A DNA stretch of 64,000 nt from Ascarosepion bandense. Taxonomy: Eukaryota; Mollusca; Cephalopoda; Sepiida; Sepiidae. The notes beneath the pieces are model-generated. The model did not search any database and was not told where the DNA came from. It was given only the letters and a program-made list of their open reading frames with translations. Each line of letters starts with the position of its first letter. The first letter of the stretch is position 1. The position numbers were made by a program, and so were the translations under genes. The stretch is from positions 186,001 to 250,000 of the forward strand of contig JBBBDQ010000309.1 of assembly GCA_037127315.1 (NCBI GenBank), in the 5' to 3' direction. This document shows positions 33,031-45,942 of the stretch, in pieces.

Positions 33031-33599
33031 CGCAGTCTAGATGTGGCACAAGGCAAACCGTATGGGGCACCAGTGAAGATCAAACTGACTACTCAGTTGT
33101 AATAGATTCTAGCGAGAAAATGATGTGCCTTTAAATCAAGCACCTAAGTCAAATTATTGACAAAAATGGTCAGCAAACAGACTTGTTAAAAATATGCCTT
33201 CTCCAACAAAAAAGGCGTAAAGTAAAACTTGACTGATAAATATCAAAAGGCCTTTAAAGAAATCAAGAAAATACTAACATCAGACTTATTAGCACACTAC
33301 AATCCCGCAGCAGAAAGTGTATTGCTTCAGATGCTGGTGACTATGGTATAGGAGTGGTCATTCTACATAAAGATGATAACGATAACATGAAGCCGTTACA
33401 TATGCTTTGCATTCTCTACTACCAGCAGAAAAAAACTACAGCCAGATTGAAAAAGAGGCATTAGCAATAATATTTTTACAGTGAAAAAATTTAACAAATT
33501 CATACATGGAAGGAGTTTTTGTTAACAGACTGGCCACAGACCTATATTATTATTTTTTGACTTGATAAAAAAAATTTCTGCACATACAACAAATACATT

Positions 33600-34030
33600 A
33601 TTTTTTTAGTTTTCAGAGATTTTCTGAAACTCTATAGGACCTAGTTTGTTGTCAGTCATCTGATGTAATGCTGCACCTACAGCATAGTTGGAACTATCAG
33701 ACACCAGATGATAATGAGTTACATCTGAGTTTGGTTAAGGAAGTTCAATGAGTTTGGCCAGGACATTTTTAATGTTCGTGAATGCTTCTTTTTTAGCATG
33801 GTTTTGCTCTGAGGGTGATTTTTATCAGCTCAGTTAGTAACAGTAGAATATCTGCTGCCTGTGGAACAAATTTCTTATAAAATTTAACTATTCTGAGGAA
33901 ATGTTGAAGTGATTTTGAATCAGTTCTATGGATTCTTTTATCTTTTGTTTTTTCTCTTTTGTGGGAATTAAGCCTTTTGTGCTTATAAAATTCATATGTG
34001 ACTAGAAATCCCTTTTTCTTTTGCATTATT
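33600..34030 (-). pseudogene. Gypsy reverse transcriptase/RNase H fragment
   Basis: The minus-strand translation reads LQHFLRIVKFYKKFVPQAAD (the connection region after the reverse transcriptase), then FTNIKNVLAKLIELP and a SDSSNYAVGAALHQ-type RNase H start. It is a different element from the plus-strand relic ending at 33540, abutting it in opposite orientation. No ends are recognised. Confidence 0.75.
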
Positions 34031-34401
34031 GGAAAATGAATTCTTTATTATTTCTTATTCTTTCATTTATTAGTTTATTTTAATTCTCCCACAACTTCCC
34101 TGCAACCATGTCAGCTATGCATTTCAGAAACTGATATGCTGTATTGGTATAAGTTGGCTACAGGAGTTTTTGGAAGGATGTTAAAGTTCATATCCAATTG
34201 CATCAAGGGATTAATTTCTTGTTTAAATTAGCTAGTTAGGGGAAGAAGAGATAAATTCATGGCTTTCCAAAGGGCATTAATTTGAAGTGAACACCAATTG
34301 TTTCAACTAGAATTTGAAATTGTAGTCTCTATACTGTTGTTAGTTAATCTATACCTCTGCAATACTTACACACACATTCATAAATACAAATAAATATACA
34401 T

Positions 34402-36020
<1,619 letters not shown>

Positions 36021-36021
36021 T

Positions 36022-37779
36022 ATGCAAACTTACTGGCGTCTCTGCAAAAGCGTGCTCAGCAGGAACAAGACTTCAATACCCCCACTAATCAATGAGTTTG
36101 AAGTTCTCACCTCCCCAGCCGACAAGGCTGAATGCTTTGCCCATAGATTCTCAACCAATTCGACACTGTACTCGTTAGGAATACCTACACCAGACTTCCC
36201 ACCCAGAACTGAGGCTCAACTAAATGACGTCCACATTACACCCTCGCTAGTCGCCAAGATAATTGCACAACTTGACCCACACAAAGCGAGCGGTGGTGAC
36301 GGAATCCCAGTCATAGGACTGAAGAAATGTGCCCCAGAACTCTCCTCTGTCCTCTCTAAACTCTATAACCTCTGCCTTTCTGCTTCCTCCTTCCCTGCCT
36401 GTTGGAAGTCCTCCTGCATAGTTCCTATATTTAAGAATTTTGGCGAACCCTCAGACCCCGCCAATTACCGTCCTATTAGTCTCCTTCCAATCTTTGGCAA
36501 AGTTTTCAAAGCCATTATCAACGCTGAGGTGACTCAGCATCTCATGGCCAACGGGCTTCTCTCTGACAAACAGTATGGGTTTCGCTTCACCAGGTCTACT
36601 ACTGATATACTAACGACCATTACCAAGTACATATACCGGGCACTCGACAAGAATGGTGAAGCCCAAACCGTTGCCTTGGATATCTCCAAAGCATTCGACA
36701 GGGTCTGGCATGCGGGCCTCTTGTGCAAACTGCGAAGCTATGGGATAACTGGACATTTGTTTGACCTCATCCGGTCCTTCCTCTCTAACCGCACATTGAA
36801 GGTGGTATTAAATGGGCATGCCTCCCAAAACTACCACACGAACGCGGGCGTCCCTCAAGGTTCTATCCTAGGTCCCACACTCTTTCTGATCTACATTAAT
36901 GATCTCCCCGACACCATTAAATCCCAAGTTGGCATGTATGCCGATGACACAACAATCTACTCTCGCATCGATCAGAAACCAGGTGTGGACGACAAAGTGA
37001 ACCTCGCTGCCGTACTTGAAAGGGACCTCCAATCCGTAGTGGCCTGGGGTAGGAAATGGCTGGTAAATTTCAATGCCTCTAAAACGAAGCTGTTATCAAC
37101 TAACCACCATAGACAATCGCATCTACCTCCCATTAGCATGGGACAGGCTAGCCTCCCAGAGAGTAAAATACTACGCCTCCTTGGCCTTACACTTTCAGCG
37201 GACATCAAATGGAATGACTATATCGAATCCATTGCCAAATCCGCTGCTATGAAAGTCGGCTCTCTGTGCAGGGCCCGGAAGTTTTTCCCACCTGAATCTA
37301 TTCTGCACATATACAAATCTACCATCCGCCCGTGTATTGAATATTGCTGCCATATCTGGTCGGGTGCCCCTGATGCTCTCCTTGGGCTTCTTGACAAAAT
37401 ACAAAGGAGGATCTGTAATGTGGTTGATACTGATTTGGCAGACCGGCTGCAGCCGCTCTCTCACCGGCGTGATGTGGCTTCCCTGTGCCTCTTCTACAAG
37501 TACTTTCATGGCTACTGCTCCGATGAGCTTAGTTCACTGGTGCCGCCCAAGCACGAATTTATACGAGATACTAGATTAGCAACTAGGTCCCACCCTTTTA
37601 CAGTTAAACAAATAAGATGTAACCGTAAATTCTACTCCGACAGCTTCCTTTCTCGCGCTTTCCGCCTGTGGAACTCCCTTCCACAACTCTGCTTTCTCGA
37701 CAGTTACAATCTCCAGGTGTTTAAATGTAGGGTCAATAGACACCTCCTAATTATTCTCAGAACACTCTCATCTACCTAA
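36022..37779 (+). CDS. LINE reverse transcriptase, partial but uninterrupted (585 codons)
   Basis: All core blocks are present: KASGGDGIPVIGLKK, NYRPISLLPIFGKVF, VALDISKAFDRVWHAG, NAGVPQGSILGP and MYADDTTIYS with the catalytic YADD. The C-terminal domain has DVASLCLFYKYFHG and FRLWNSLPQLC. The frame is open through the left boundary of the insertion, so the listed start is where the frame opens, not a natural initiator. The endonuclease is missing, so the product could not act alone. Confidence 0.93.
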   Translation: MQTYWRLCKSVLSRNKTSIPPLINEFEVLTSPADKAECFAHRFSTNSTLYSLGIPTPDFPPRTEAQLNDVHITPSLVAKIIAQLDPHKASGGDGIPVIGLKKCAPELSSVLSKLYNLCLSASSFPACWKSSCIVPIFKNFGEPSDPANYRPISLLPIFGKVFKAIINAEVTQHLMANGLLSDKQYGFRFTRSTTDILTTITKYIYRALDKNGEAQTVALDISKAFDRVWHAGLLCKLRSYGITGHLFDLIRSFLSNRTLKVVLNGHASQNYHTNAGVPQGSILGPTLFLIYINDLPDTIKSQVGMYADDTTIYSRIDQKPGVDDKVNLAAVLERDLQSVVAWGRKWLVNFNASKTKLLSTNHHRQSHLPPISMGQASLPESKILRLLGLTLSADIKWNDYIESIAKSAAMKVGSLCRARKFFPPESILHIYKSTIRPCIEYCCHIWSGAPDALLGLLDKIQRRICNVVDTDLADRLQPLSHRRDVASLCLFYKYFHGYCSDELSSLVPPKHEFIRDTRLATRSHPFTVKQIRCNRKFYSDSFLSRAFRLWNSLPQLCFLDSYNLQVFKCRVNRHLLIILRTLSST

Positions 37780-37930
37780 CCCTCATTCTCGGTATCTTTA
37801 CCCGCCTATCACCCACCCTCTAACATTTCCTGTACTTAACCATCCTTTCTCCACTCTACATAGCCCCCTGCGCTGTAGTGGCAGTGACATGCCTTGCTCA
37901 GGGTGAAACGCTTATAATAAAAAAAAAAAT
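36022..37930 (+). mobile_element. Jockey/CR1-like LINE, 5'-truncated, open reading frame
   Basis: Begins abruptly inside the linker after the endonuclease (YWRLCKSVLSRNK) and runs through an intact reverse transcriptase to a 3' UTR and A-tail at 37919-37929. It is nearly identical over 1.9 kb to the minus-strand copy at 93-1930. Truncation at the 5' end is the usual result of incomplete target-primed reverse transcription. Confidence 0.93.
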
Positions 37931-37968
37931 AATCATCTACTGCTTAGTAGATGATTATTTTTTTTTTT
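37919..37968. repeat. Perfect 23-bp inverted repeat at LINE tail junction
   Basis: Arm 37919-37941 (eleven A, then TAATCATCTACT) pairs perfectly with 37946-37968 around the 4-nt loop GCTT. The left arm is the LINE A-tail plus 12 bp; the right arm leads straight into the 3' UTR of a second LINE tail. Confidence 0.95.
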
Positions 37969-38166
37969 GGACCCTAGCTCTCTCTCCCCACCCCTGTATA
38001 ATCCCTTTCTCTCCACCTATGTATCTGTTATCGCACCTGCTTTCTATTGTTCCTTTCTAACTAGTTTGTACTCCTCACTCTTCTAATTAATCTTTTTACA
38101 TTTATGTAACCCCCTGCACATCAGTGGCATTTCCGCCTTGCTTGGGGTGAAATGATTAAAAAACAA
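37969..38166 (+). mobile_element. LINE 3' UTR fragment in tandem
   Basis: About 200 bp ending GTAACCCCCTGCACATCAGTGG, CTTGCTTGGGGTGAAATGATT and an A-rich tail, homologous to the 3' ends at 37855-37920 and 47645-47712 but distinct in sequence. No coding part remains. Confidence 0.8.
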
Positions 38167-38550
38167 CCCCCCCCCCCAAAAAAAAAACAAAGTGCAATTA
38201 AAAGAAAATAAGCAATTCTTTTATAATACAGACTGCCTGCTCTTCCATCTTGAAACTAGAACACTAATTTTTAGAAATTAACAATGTTTTCTCTTGTCAC
38301 AAACACTGTAACTATATTTTCCATCACACCATATTTATTCATATCAGTACAAATAAAAATCCATGGTGAATCTGTGTCATCAGAAATTGTCTTGTCTAAA
38401 ACTTATTCCCCTTTTTTGGTTTAACTGTAAAACTAAATATGCAATACTCTGGCGTGTACGCATCGCCCATTCAGTAAAATGAATTAGAGCACTCTGGCTA
38501 TTGGGCGCGTATAATGATAATATATGCGCTAAAAAGTCTGCCCTCTTCTA

Positions 38551-38715
38551 CCGAACACCAATAGCCCAGAGGTAGAATCGCCGACTGACGCCAATTCGGT
38601 CAGGTTTCAATCCTGGGTTAAAAAGCAATCAGAGTCTAACCATACTGATGAGCTGTGATACAGCAAAACTGATCTGTCTGCGGATGACAATATATATATA
38701 TATATATATATATAT
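38551..38715 (+). mobile_element. tRNA-headed SINE family A with hammerhead-like 3' part, copy 1
   Basis: The head has an A-box-like TAGCCCAGAGG (38562-38572) and B-box-like GGTTTCAATCC (38603-38613), spaced as in a tRNA-derived Pol III promoter. A short linker leads to a hammerhead-like fold (38634-38688), and the copy ends in (TA)n. The copy at 47721-47892 has the same parts in the same order. Octopus SINEs with tRNA heads are known; I cannot say whether this is one of the described families. Confidence 0.8.
38634..38688 (+). ncRNA. Type-I hammerhead-like motif, core G12 changed to A
   Basis: CTGATGA (38645-38651) is followed by stem II, GCTG (38652-38655) and CAGC (38661-38664) around TGATA. 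AAAA (38665-38668) comes where GAAA is expected. A minimal stem III, AC (38668-38669) with GT (38676-38677), precedes the cleavage-site C (38678). Stem I pairs CCATA (38640-38644) with TGCGG (38679-38683), and GTC (38634-38636) with GAC (38686-38688) across an internal loop. The one core deviation, G12 to A, lies in a CpG context and would be expected to abolish or cripple cleavage. Confidence 0.6.
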
Positions 38716-38905
38716 GGGAATGTATTTTATTTACCTACTGTACAATAGATTTTATATTTTGTCTTTTTAATAGCGGTGGTTATATTTATTTATTTTTACT
38801 TAAAAAATGAGTCAGCACTTTGAAAGGCTTTTTGTTTATTCTGTGTTTTCTTTATAGGAGGTGGGTACTGCAAAACTATTGGCTTAGAAAGCTTCTCTCA
38901 GACAT
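38716..38905 (+). repeat. Direct repeat R1, copy 1
   Basis: About 185 bp from GGGAATGTATTTTATT through AATGAGTCAGCACTTTGAAA to TTGGCTTAGAAAGCTTCTC. It matches 39347-39530 with scattered differences. Confidence 0.85.
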
Positions 38906-39065
38906 TAAAATCCTGCCTCTTGGCACCTGGATAGTTTTCTTGGAGATGGTCAGCAGCCAGTAGCCTATTTGAATTGTTGCTAAAAATTAAGGAGAGGAAT
39001 TGTCCACCAAGTTTGTCTCAAAAAATTTTACTCACTTTTCTGAGAAACTGATAAACATGCCTGAT

Positions 39066-39346
39066 AATTTTTTGTCTTTTGTTTTGATTGCTTGCTCAAA
39101 TTTGGCAACCAATCAATGAATTTACTTAATTTATTGTTTTCTTTCAGTTGCTTGCTTAAATTTGGAAAATCATCAATGAATTAATTTAATTTATTATTTT
39201 TTTTTAGTTGCTTACTTAAATTTGGGAACTCATCAATGAATTAATTCAATCTATTATTTTCTTTTAGTTGCTTGATTAATTTTAGGAATTCGTTAACAAA
39301 TTAATTTTAATTTATTGTTTTCTTTTGGTTACTTGCTTAATTTTGG
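39066..39346 (+). repeat. ~64-bp tandem repeat, about 4-5 units
   Basis: Each unit carries GTTGCTTGCTTAAATTTGG, a CATCAATGAATTAATTTAA-like middle and TTATTTTCTTTTA. Units are imperfect and increasingly diverged to the right. Confidence 0.85.
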
Positions 39347-39530
39347 GAATGTATTTTATTAACCTACTGTACAACAGATTTTATATTTTGTCCTTTTCAT
39401 AGTGGTGGTTATATTTATTTTTATTTAAAAAATGAGTCAGCACTTTGAAAAGCTTTTTGTTTATCTTGTGTATTTTTATGGGAGGGGAGTACTGAAAAAC
39501 TTTTGGCTTAGAAGGCTTCTCCTGATAAAA
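39347..39530 (+). repeat. Direct repeat R1, copy 2
   Basis: Matches 38716-38905. The two copies bracket the 64-bp tandem array. Confidence 0.85.
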
Positions 39531-39901
39531 CTTAGTTAATTTTTTTTCTTTTTTTTTAATTGGAGTAGATAGAACCTTCTTTTGGACAGGAGTAGAGGCA
39601 CATGCTGTTTAGGAAGTGTTCCCAGTTTCTTTCCTCTCGTACAGTCCTAGTCGTAGTGCTGTCGCAAGCTTTTTGTAGTGTTTGTGGATGGTGGCAACGT
39701 CTCTTCATTCTGAGGGTACTGGGTTGGCAGTTTTCTGGTTGCTGCTTCCAACTGGTTGTTAGGAGCCCGAAATCGTGCGTAGCATCATGAGAGGCTGCTC
39801 TGATCAACAGTTGAATAATATCAGAGTTATATGTAGTGCCATGTCACGCATGGATTGGTGTCTCTGCATGAACCTCCAGTAGGCAACTCTGAGGCCACAT
39901 T

Positions 39902-41271
39902 ATGCTGCAGTCTGTGCCAGTTTCCTTCCACACATGCTGCTTACAGCAACCGACTGACTCTACTCTAGGCCTCTCTTCTAATAAAACTTTCATGAATACA
40001 GACTATCATAATAGCAAATCTAAACCAACTAACCTAAAAACACCCAAACCCATCAACATCTCCTTTACTAACATACAAGGTATACGTTCAAACTTTTACA
40101 GTGTCAAATCCTTCCTCCAATCAACTCACCTGACATCCTGGCTCTCTGCTAAACTAACCTTGATCCTTCTATCCTCTCTTCTGAATTCCACATCCCTGGT
40201 TACCTTCCTCTCTTCAGGAAGGACTCCAATGTCCACATGCATGGGCTTGGTGTCTACGTCAGTGAACACCTCCCTCTAGCTAAGGTGATCTCTCTTGAAT
40301 CCCTAGATCATTCTTATATGTTTCCGTCTGTCCCTACTAAGCTCACTTAGCTATCTCTTCTTCCTCTACCAGTCCCCCTCACCTCCCGACTGTTCCATTC
40401 TTGACAGCATCTCTAATAAGGCCATTTCCTCTCATCCGTCTGCCCATATATTTGTGTTTGGTGACTTTAATACCCACCACACCAAGTGGCTGGAAAACTG
40501 TCACAGATCTTGCTGGTGTTCAAACCATGAATTTCTCAATCACTCGGTCCCTTACGCAAATGGTGGAGTTCCCCACACGTTTCACTAATAACCCTAATGG
40601 ACCTGACTCACTGATAGATCTCTGTTTTACTTCCATCCCTGACTCTTGCAATGTCAAACAACTCTTCCCCCTCGGAAACTCTGACCATGCAGTGGTTTCT
40701 GTTAACATCTCATTCCACTCCTACACCACCCAAGAACCTCAGACTAGCAGAATATCTTACTGCAATCAAAAAGTGATTGGAATTTGTTCCTTTGTGACGT
40801 CCCTTGGAACAAAGTCTTTAGTCTTTCCGTTGAAGACTGTGCGGCTGAGGTCTCTTCTTGAGTTGAGGCTGGTATCGATGCTTTCATTCCAACCAGGGAG
40901 TTGAGACTTAAATCCCACTTGTCTCCTTGGTTCTACCCCGCTTGCTCGGCCGCCATCGCTCATCGAAATCACTTCTTCCGGTTTTATCGGAGTCACACAT
41001 CGGACCATAACAGGCACCTTTTTGCCTCTGATCGCAATGAGTACAAGAAGATACTTAAAGAAGCTAAGCTGCTGTTTGCAGCCAGAATGAAGCAGCGCAT
41101 AACATCCCATAAGTTTGGTTCCAAAGACTACTGGAGACTCTGCAAAAGTGTACTAAACAATAGCAAACCCTCAAATCCCCCTCTAATCAACGAATTTGAG
41201 GACATCACCTCTGCAACAGACAAGGCTGAGTGCTTTGCTCACAGATTCTCCACCAACTCGACACTGGACTC
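39902..41271 (+). pseudogene. LINE endonuclease, frameshifted
   Basis: From 39902 the frame opens with an N-terminal segment and reaches ISFTNIQGIRSNFYSVKSF (about 40050), the start of the nuclease. The frame is lost at about 40130-40280. FVFGDFN (about 40452) and SDHAVVSVNIS (about 40680) follow in other frames. The linker YWRLCKSVLNNSK (about 41130) is open to the hAT insertion. Upstream, 39560-39900 may be 5' UTR but has no recognised signal. Confidence 0.83.
41264..41271. repeat. hAT target-site duplication (left)
   Basis: CTGGACTC here pairs with TTGGACTC at 45958-45965, 7 of 8 bases. Eight bases is the length made by hAT transposases. Confidence 0.85.
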
Positions 41272-41286
41272 CAGGGGTGGACTGAG
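41272..41286 (+). repeat. hAT terminal inverted repeat, left
   Basis: CAGGGGTGGACTGAG, the CAGGGGTG-type end common in hAT elements. Confidence 0.88.
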
Positions 41287-41839
41287 AATGTTATAGGCTC
41301 TCAGACAGAAAATAAATGCCCCCCTCACTCTTTACAGTTAAATGCCACATGTAGAGGATGTGCAGCAGGTGAACTGTGCATATTGACATAACTAAGTAAG
41401 GACTTTAGATTAAGATATATATGTGTTTATATGCATTAAAAGATTTGAAAACTTCAAGGTCATAAAGATGTTCATGGACACGTGCTAATAGTAACAACAA
41501 AGCGTAATGATATGTCAAACAAACTTTCCATTTAATTACTACGAATTAACATGTAAACAATGTACTAAATTATAAAATTTATAATAATAGATATTAGAAA
41601 CAGATATTGAAATGAGTTAACATACACTTTTTAAAATAATTTTTTGCATTTTAGCACACCCTAATATATGATGTATTATGCTTTACAATAATACTGAGCC
41701 AAAAGTTTCAAATATTAACGTTTACAGATTACAGTAACAACATTGTACTCATTTTAGCAGAGAATTCTGCGATTTAATCAATAATTTTGTCTTTGTTTGA
41801 TTTGATTTTCATTACAATATCTTTTTAATAGCAATTAGC

Positions 41840-44320
41840 ATAAGTGACTCCAAGTTATTCTGGGTGAGTAAAGACCTCAGCTTTGATTTCAACAGTCTTA
41901 GTTTAGAAAAACATCTTCCACACGTGCACTGTGTGACACTTAGTATTACAATGAATTCATATGCTGCATATAAATTTTCATATGCAGCTCACAGCCTGTA
42001 CTCTGATAACAACTTGAAAACACATGACAAACAATTTTTACATGTTGTCTTGGCAGATGATTCAGCAACATCTGTATACTCCCCCTCTGACTCCAAGCTG
42101 TCTGAATCATTTTCATTGTCATTCATATTCTCTAGCCGTCCCTTCTTCAGGTCTTTGTAGCTCGATGCAAATGAAATCAGTTCATCCTGTAGTGCCACTC
42201 TGTCAATTTCTGATACTGCAGTAGCAATCAAACTTAGCTCCACATTTTGTGGAGATGCCAAGATTTCAGAAAAACCGTTTGGGTCAAAGCAGGAACTCTG
42301 CTTATAGACATTTTCATGAGGTGAAAATCTAGCTTGCATGTTGGCAAGCACAGCATTATCAGCATTATGGTATGAAACCTCAAAACTTCTCTTCTCATCT
42401 GTGATACCTTCTGGTGCTAAGCGACTAGATCTGTTGGTTGAAATTGAGAAGCTCTTAGGGACAGAAATGTTCACCTCTTCTAATTTACAATTTGCATGAA
42501 CAGCAAAATTAGAAGCTGTTTAAAAAATACCATTAAAATCTCTTGAAATTTTTTCGACATTTTCAGTGGCTTTGTTAATCATGCGCCAAGCTTGCATGAT
42601 ATCCAGGCCTGAAGTCTGCAGCTAATCTGATACTGGGGTTGTAATATCAAAAATTTGGATGAATAAAAATGCCATTAAGATGGTTTCAAATTTGCACAAA
42701 TTTTCACTCAATTTTTGTGCTTCATAGCGAACTGATACTTTGAAATCAGTTGCTTCACTTACTTGCTGAAGGATGATCAGAATGTCTGAATAGAATTCTG
42801 ATGACTGATCTGTGTTATTTTCTGGTTTTGTCTGCATATGCTCTTCCCAGTCCTTCATCCTTTTGTAGAAATCATTGCAAAATGTAGATAGTTCAGTAAG
42901 CAGACCAAAACGACTAACTGCTGCAACACATACACTGTTTGCATCACTGATCATCAGATTCAGAACATGTGCCTAAAAGTATGGATGTGACTTGGGCGAG
43001 ATGCATTCATATGTGCCTGAAGACCAGAGTAAACACCACTCATGTTAGCTATTCCATCAAATGAATCTCCAATACACTGTTCCAGTGTCAGGCCTATCTC
43101 TGTAAGTAAATTTTTGTAGCAGTGTGTGCAAGCATTTTCCACTTGAATTATCCAAATTTACCAGGCAAGCTAGTTTTTCCTTAGCTGTCTCTAACAACAT
43201 ATGGCACACTGATCATGGGCAGAAATATCTTGTACTGAAAACATTCTTGCATTTTTCACCTCCTTTACAATTTCGTTTTTGTCTATATCTGAAATAATAT
43301 TTATTATCTTATTCACACTTGTTTTGCTTAAAAAGGTTACAAATTTGCCACACCCTTTCTTAGATGGATCTTTTGGTTTTCTCTGTGAAATGACCTACAA
43401 ATGTTCTTGCAGGTGTGGATTGTATTCTGCAAGAAGCTTTATAGCCTCTAGAAAATCCCTATGGTTGTCATGGTTACTTTCATCAAATACAGTTGCAACA
43501 GCTTTTCTATGTTTGCCAGGGTAAGACAAGACTTGAAAGCCAATGTAAAATTTTACACCAATTACACATTTTAAAACAGAGCAACGCTGAAGTACTTATT
43601 GAGTTCTTAAGGAGGGTTGTTCCTTTAACAAATTGTGCTTGATGGATCTTTCACAAGCATTCAGAAAATATGCATCAGTGGAATGCTTATGACAGTGGCT
43701 CTTTTCATGCTTAAACAGTCTTGTTGTGATGCGTCTCTAGTCAGAACAGCTCTGGATCATCTGCATATTTCAACTTTTCTCGGGAGCATATATCAGACAC
43801 AACGAGAAATGCAAAGTCTTGTTTTCTTCATTGTATGTCATCCACTTTCTGTTAATGATCATGCCCTGAATGCCTTGTCAGGCATATACAACAGCACTAT
43901 TGTATGGTATGTTACTTACAGACTGGTTTGGATGAAATTTCCAGAAAATCTTCTGTGAAATAGAGGCTGGTATCTGGTTTAAGAAAATATGCACTTTTCG
44001 CAGGTGTAATCTGTGTACTGGTTGTCATGGAATCAGGCCTTGAAACCTTAGCTGGTGGCCCATCGAATTTGGCTTCATCTGGCTGGGAGAGATCAAAGGG
44101 TTCAGCAGAATGAGGAGTAATTTCAGATTCAGAAAGTGCTTCAGCAGCTGTTGATACTTTGTAAGCCATTGTCAGCTGCATCTTTGACTTGCTCAGAGGA
44201 TGTAGCTTTCTTAGCAAAAAATGCATCAATATTATGTGTTGCCTTCCTTATCTTGGATATTGTTTCCTTTTTCTATTGTCCCTTTTGAGCACCACTTTTA
44301 TGCTTGTAGTCAGACATCAT
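41840..44320 (-). pseudogene. hAT transposase (ZMYM1/DUF4371-like), broken
   Basis: The probable start is MMSDYKHKSGAQK at 44320, just after a CTTTTTATCTTTACCAG stretch that looks like a splice acceptor. An N-terminal linker (44229-43912) follows. A TTF-type finger remnant (HSTDAYFLNACERSIKHN, about 43670) leads to the DUF4371-like core: FDESNHDNHRDFLEAIKLL, NARMFSVQDISAHDQCAI and CIGDSFDGIANMSGVYSGLQ. The C-terminal dimerization region, CTCGRCFSKLRLLKSKLR, lies at about 41890-41940. At least six stops or shifts occur. This enzyme class cuts and pastes its own transposon. Confidence 0.88.
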
Positions 44321-45942
44321 TAAATAGGGTTTAGCTACCTGGTAAAGATAAAAAGGATAATCTTTGTTTAATAGAAATACACTAATCCATATTACTATTA
44401 TTACTAATCCATGTATATATTATATACTACACTATTACTAATCTATGTATAGAAGCAGTAACATATAATGTATATATATGAGACCAGGGCTGTAGCTGAT
44501 ACTAAAAAACACAGAAAAAAAAAGTTGCCCGGGTTTATTAAAGTGGTGACATCATCAGTGTCATCCACTTCCAGAAACTAAGAACTTTTGTGGATTATTC
44601 TTTTATTCCGATGGAGATTATGCATAGATTTCATGGCACTCGTTCACATCTATACCTAGGGGCACAGATAATTTGCATAATGAGAAGGAGATAGATTTTT
44701 TGGGACGCTTCATTGTGAAATTATTCTAAGTTAGTTTAGACACATCTCCAATATATTTGGAATTTTTACCAATTAATATCATACAAAGGTAATTTTTTTA
44801 TTATTACATTTTTGCTCATTAATGATTAATTGACAAAATTATGGCATTTTATCACCTTTGAATTGATTCTTTTTAAATTTAATTTACTTGCCTTCTTTTC
44901 ACGAATTAATATTAATAATAAAAAATATTGGCTAAATTCGAAAATTGAGTTTTTTGTAAATTTACATATTTAATTTATAATTTCGAGTATTTATAAATAA
45001 AAGTTCTGTTTATTTATTTATTAATTTATTAATAAGTTTATTCTCTTTTATTCAAAGTGTATGGGTTAAGAAGTAATAATTTTCACTTTAATTTTTTTTC
45101 TTAATACTTAGAAAAAACAGCCTTCCAAAACACAGTGACCTAAAGGTTTTGATTACATATGTAAAAAATATCTAGAGTAAGATCAGAGAGACTGCACATT
45201 GCATATATCAAAAAATCCAATAAACTGAAATTATATCAATGGTTTAAGAAGAATGTGGTAAGATCTGTATATATCTGGCACTAGCATAAATTGACTGTTA
45301 AGCCTTCCTAAATTTGAAGACAGTATTGGATTTTTAAAAAATTTTAAAAAAATATTCGGACTGAATTTGCATTAAAGCGCTTTATTGAAATTTTAAAAAC
45401 TTTGACTTAAAAAATCACATAATGCGAATATAAACTTACTATAAATCCTTAATATTTTTATCAAATTAGCATAATTATAGATGTAAACAAAATAATCATT
45501 ATAGTCAATATTTTAACTTACTAAAATGCTTGGCAACAGACAGGAGTTAGGAAAAAGGTATCTTTTCTTTGCAAATTCTAACAATCATATTAAGATTTTA
45601 GTGACAGGGATGGGAGCAATTGGACTGAATGACCTCTTTCAGATTGTTTACCAAGACTTTACCAGTACTACAGACTACAGAAGCACCAGGTTTATAATCA
45701 TCCGAATATTCTTGGAAGGTTAAAATGATTTATTGTGTCTTCCTTTCGACCAGGCAAGGGGTGCGGCAAAATCAAAAGGAGTCATCTACAGCCATGTATG
45801 AGACACACACAGACACTGAGTGACTCATGTCAGACTGAATGTATTACAGAGTATAACAAGAACATCCTTGATAATTTTATTGGCAGCCAGGTGGGCCCCC
45901 GTGCAGTGCCGGGCTCTCAGGTATGGTTCGATTGACCGATGG

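Larger units (their letters stand above)
26840..33540 (+). mobile_element. Old Ty3/gypsy relic, sister of 8862-10845, split twice
   Basis: The order of recognisable parts is a knuckle remnant near 26947, a protease remnant with DTGSY at about 27085-27100, an insertion at 27345-31983, then reverse transcriptase with FNRLPFGIKVAP and YLDDILIQS (32480-32600). A SINE insertion at 32740-33030 follows, then QIIDKNGQQ (about 33150) and RNase H pieces (SDAGDYGIGVVI, KNYSQIEKEALAI) to about 33540. Sequence flanking the first insertion rejoins exactly as in the 8862-10845 copy. Full of stops; no LTRs identified. Confidence 0.85.

Noticed and set aside
38551..38620. A functional tRNA gene at the SINE head
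   Set aside because: A and B boxes are present but the acceptor and anticodon stems do not pair, and the body continues into a SINE present in two copies.
43635..43958. 107-codon plus-strand frame within the hAT
   Set aside because: It is the antisense shadow of the transposase zinc-finger and core region.
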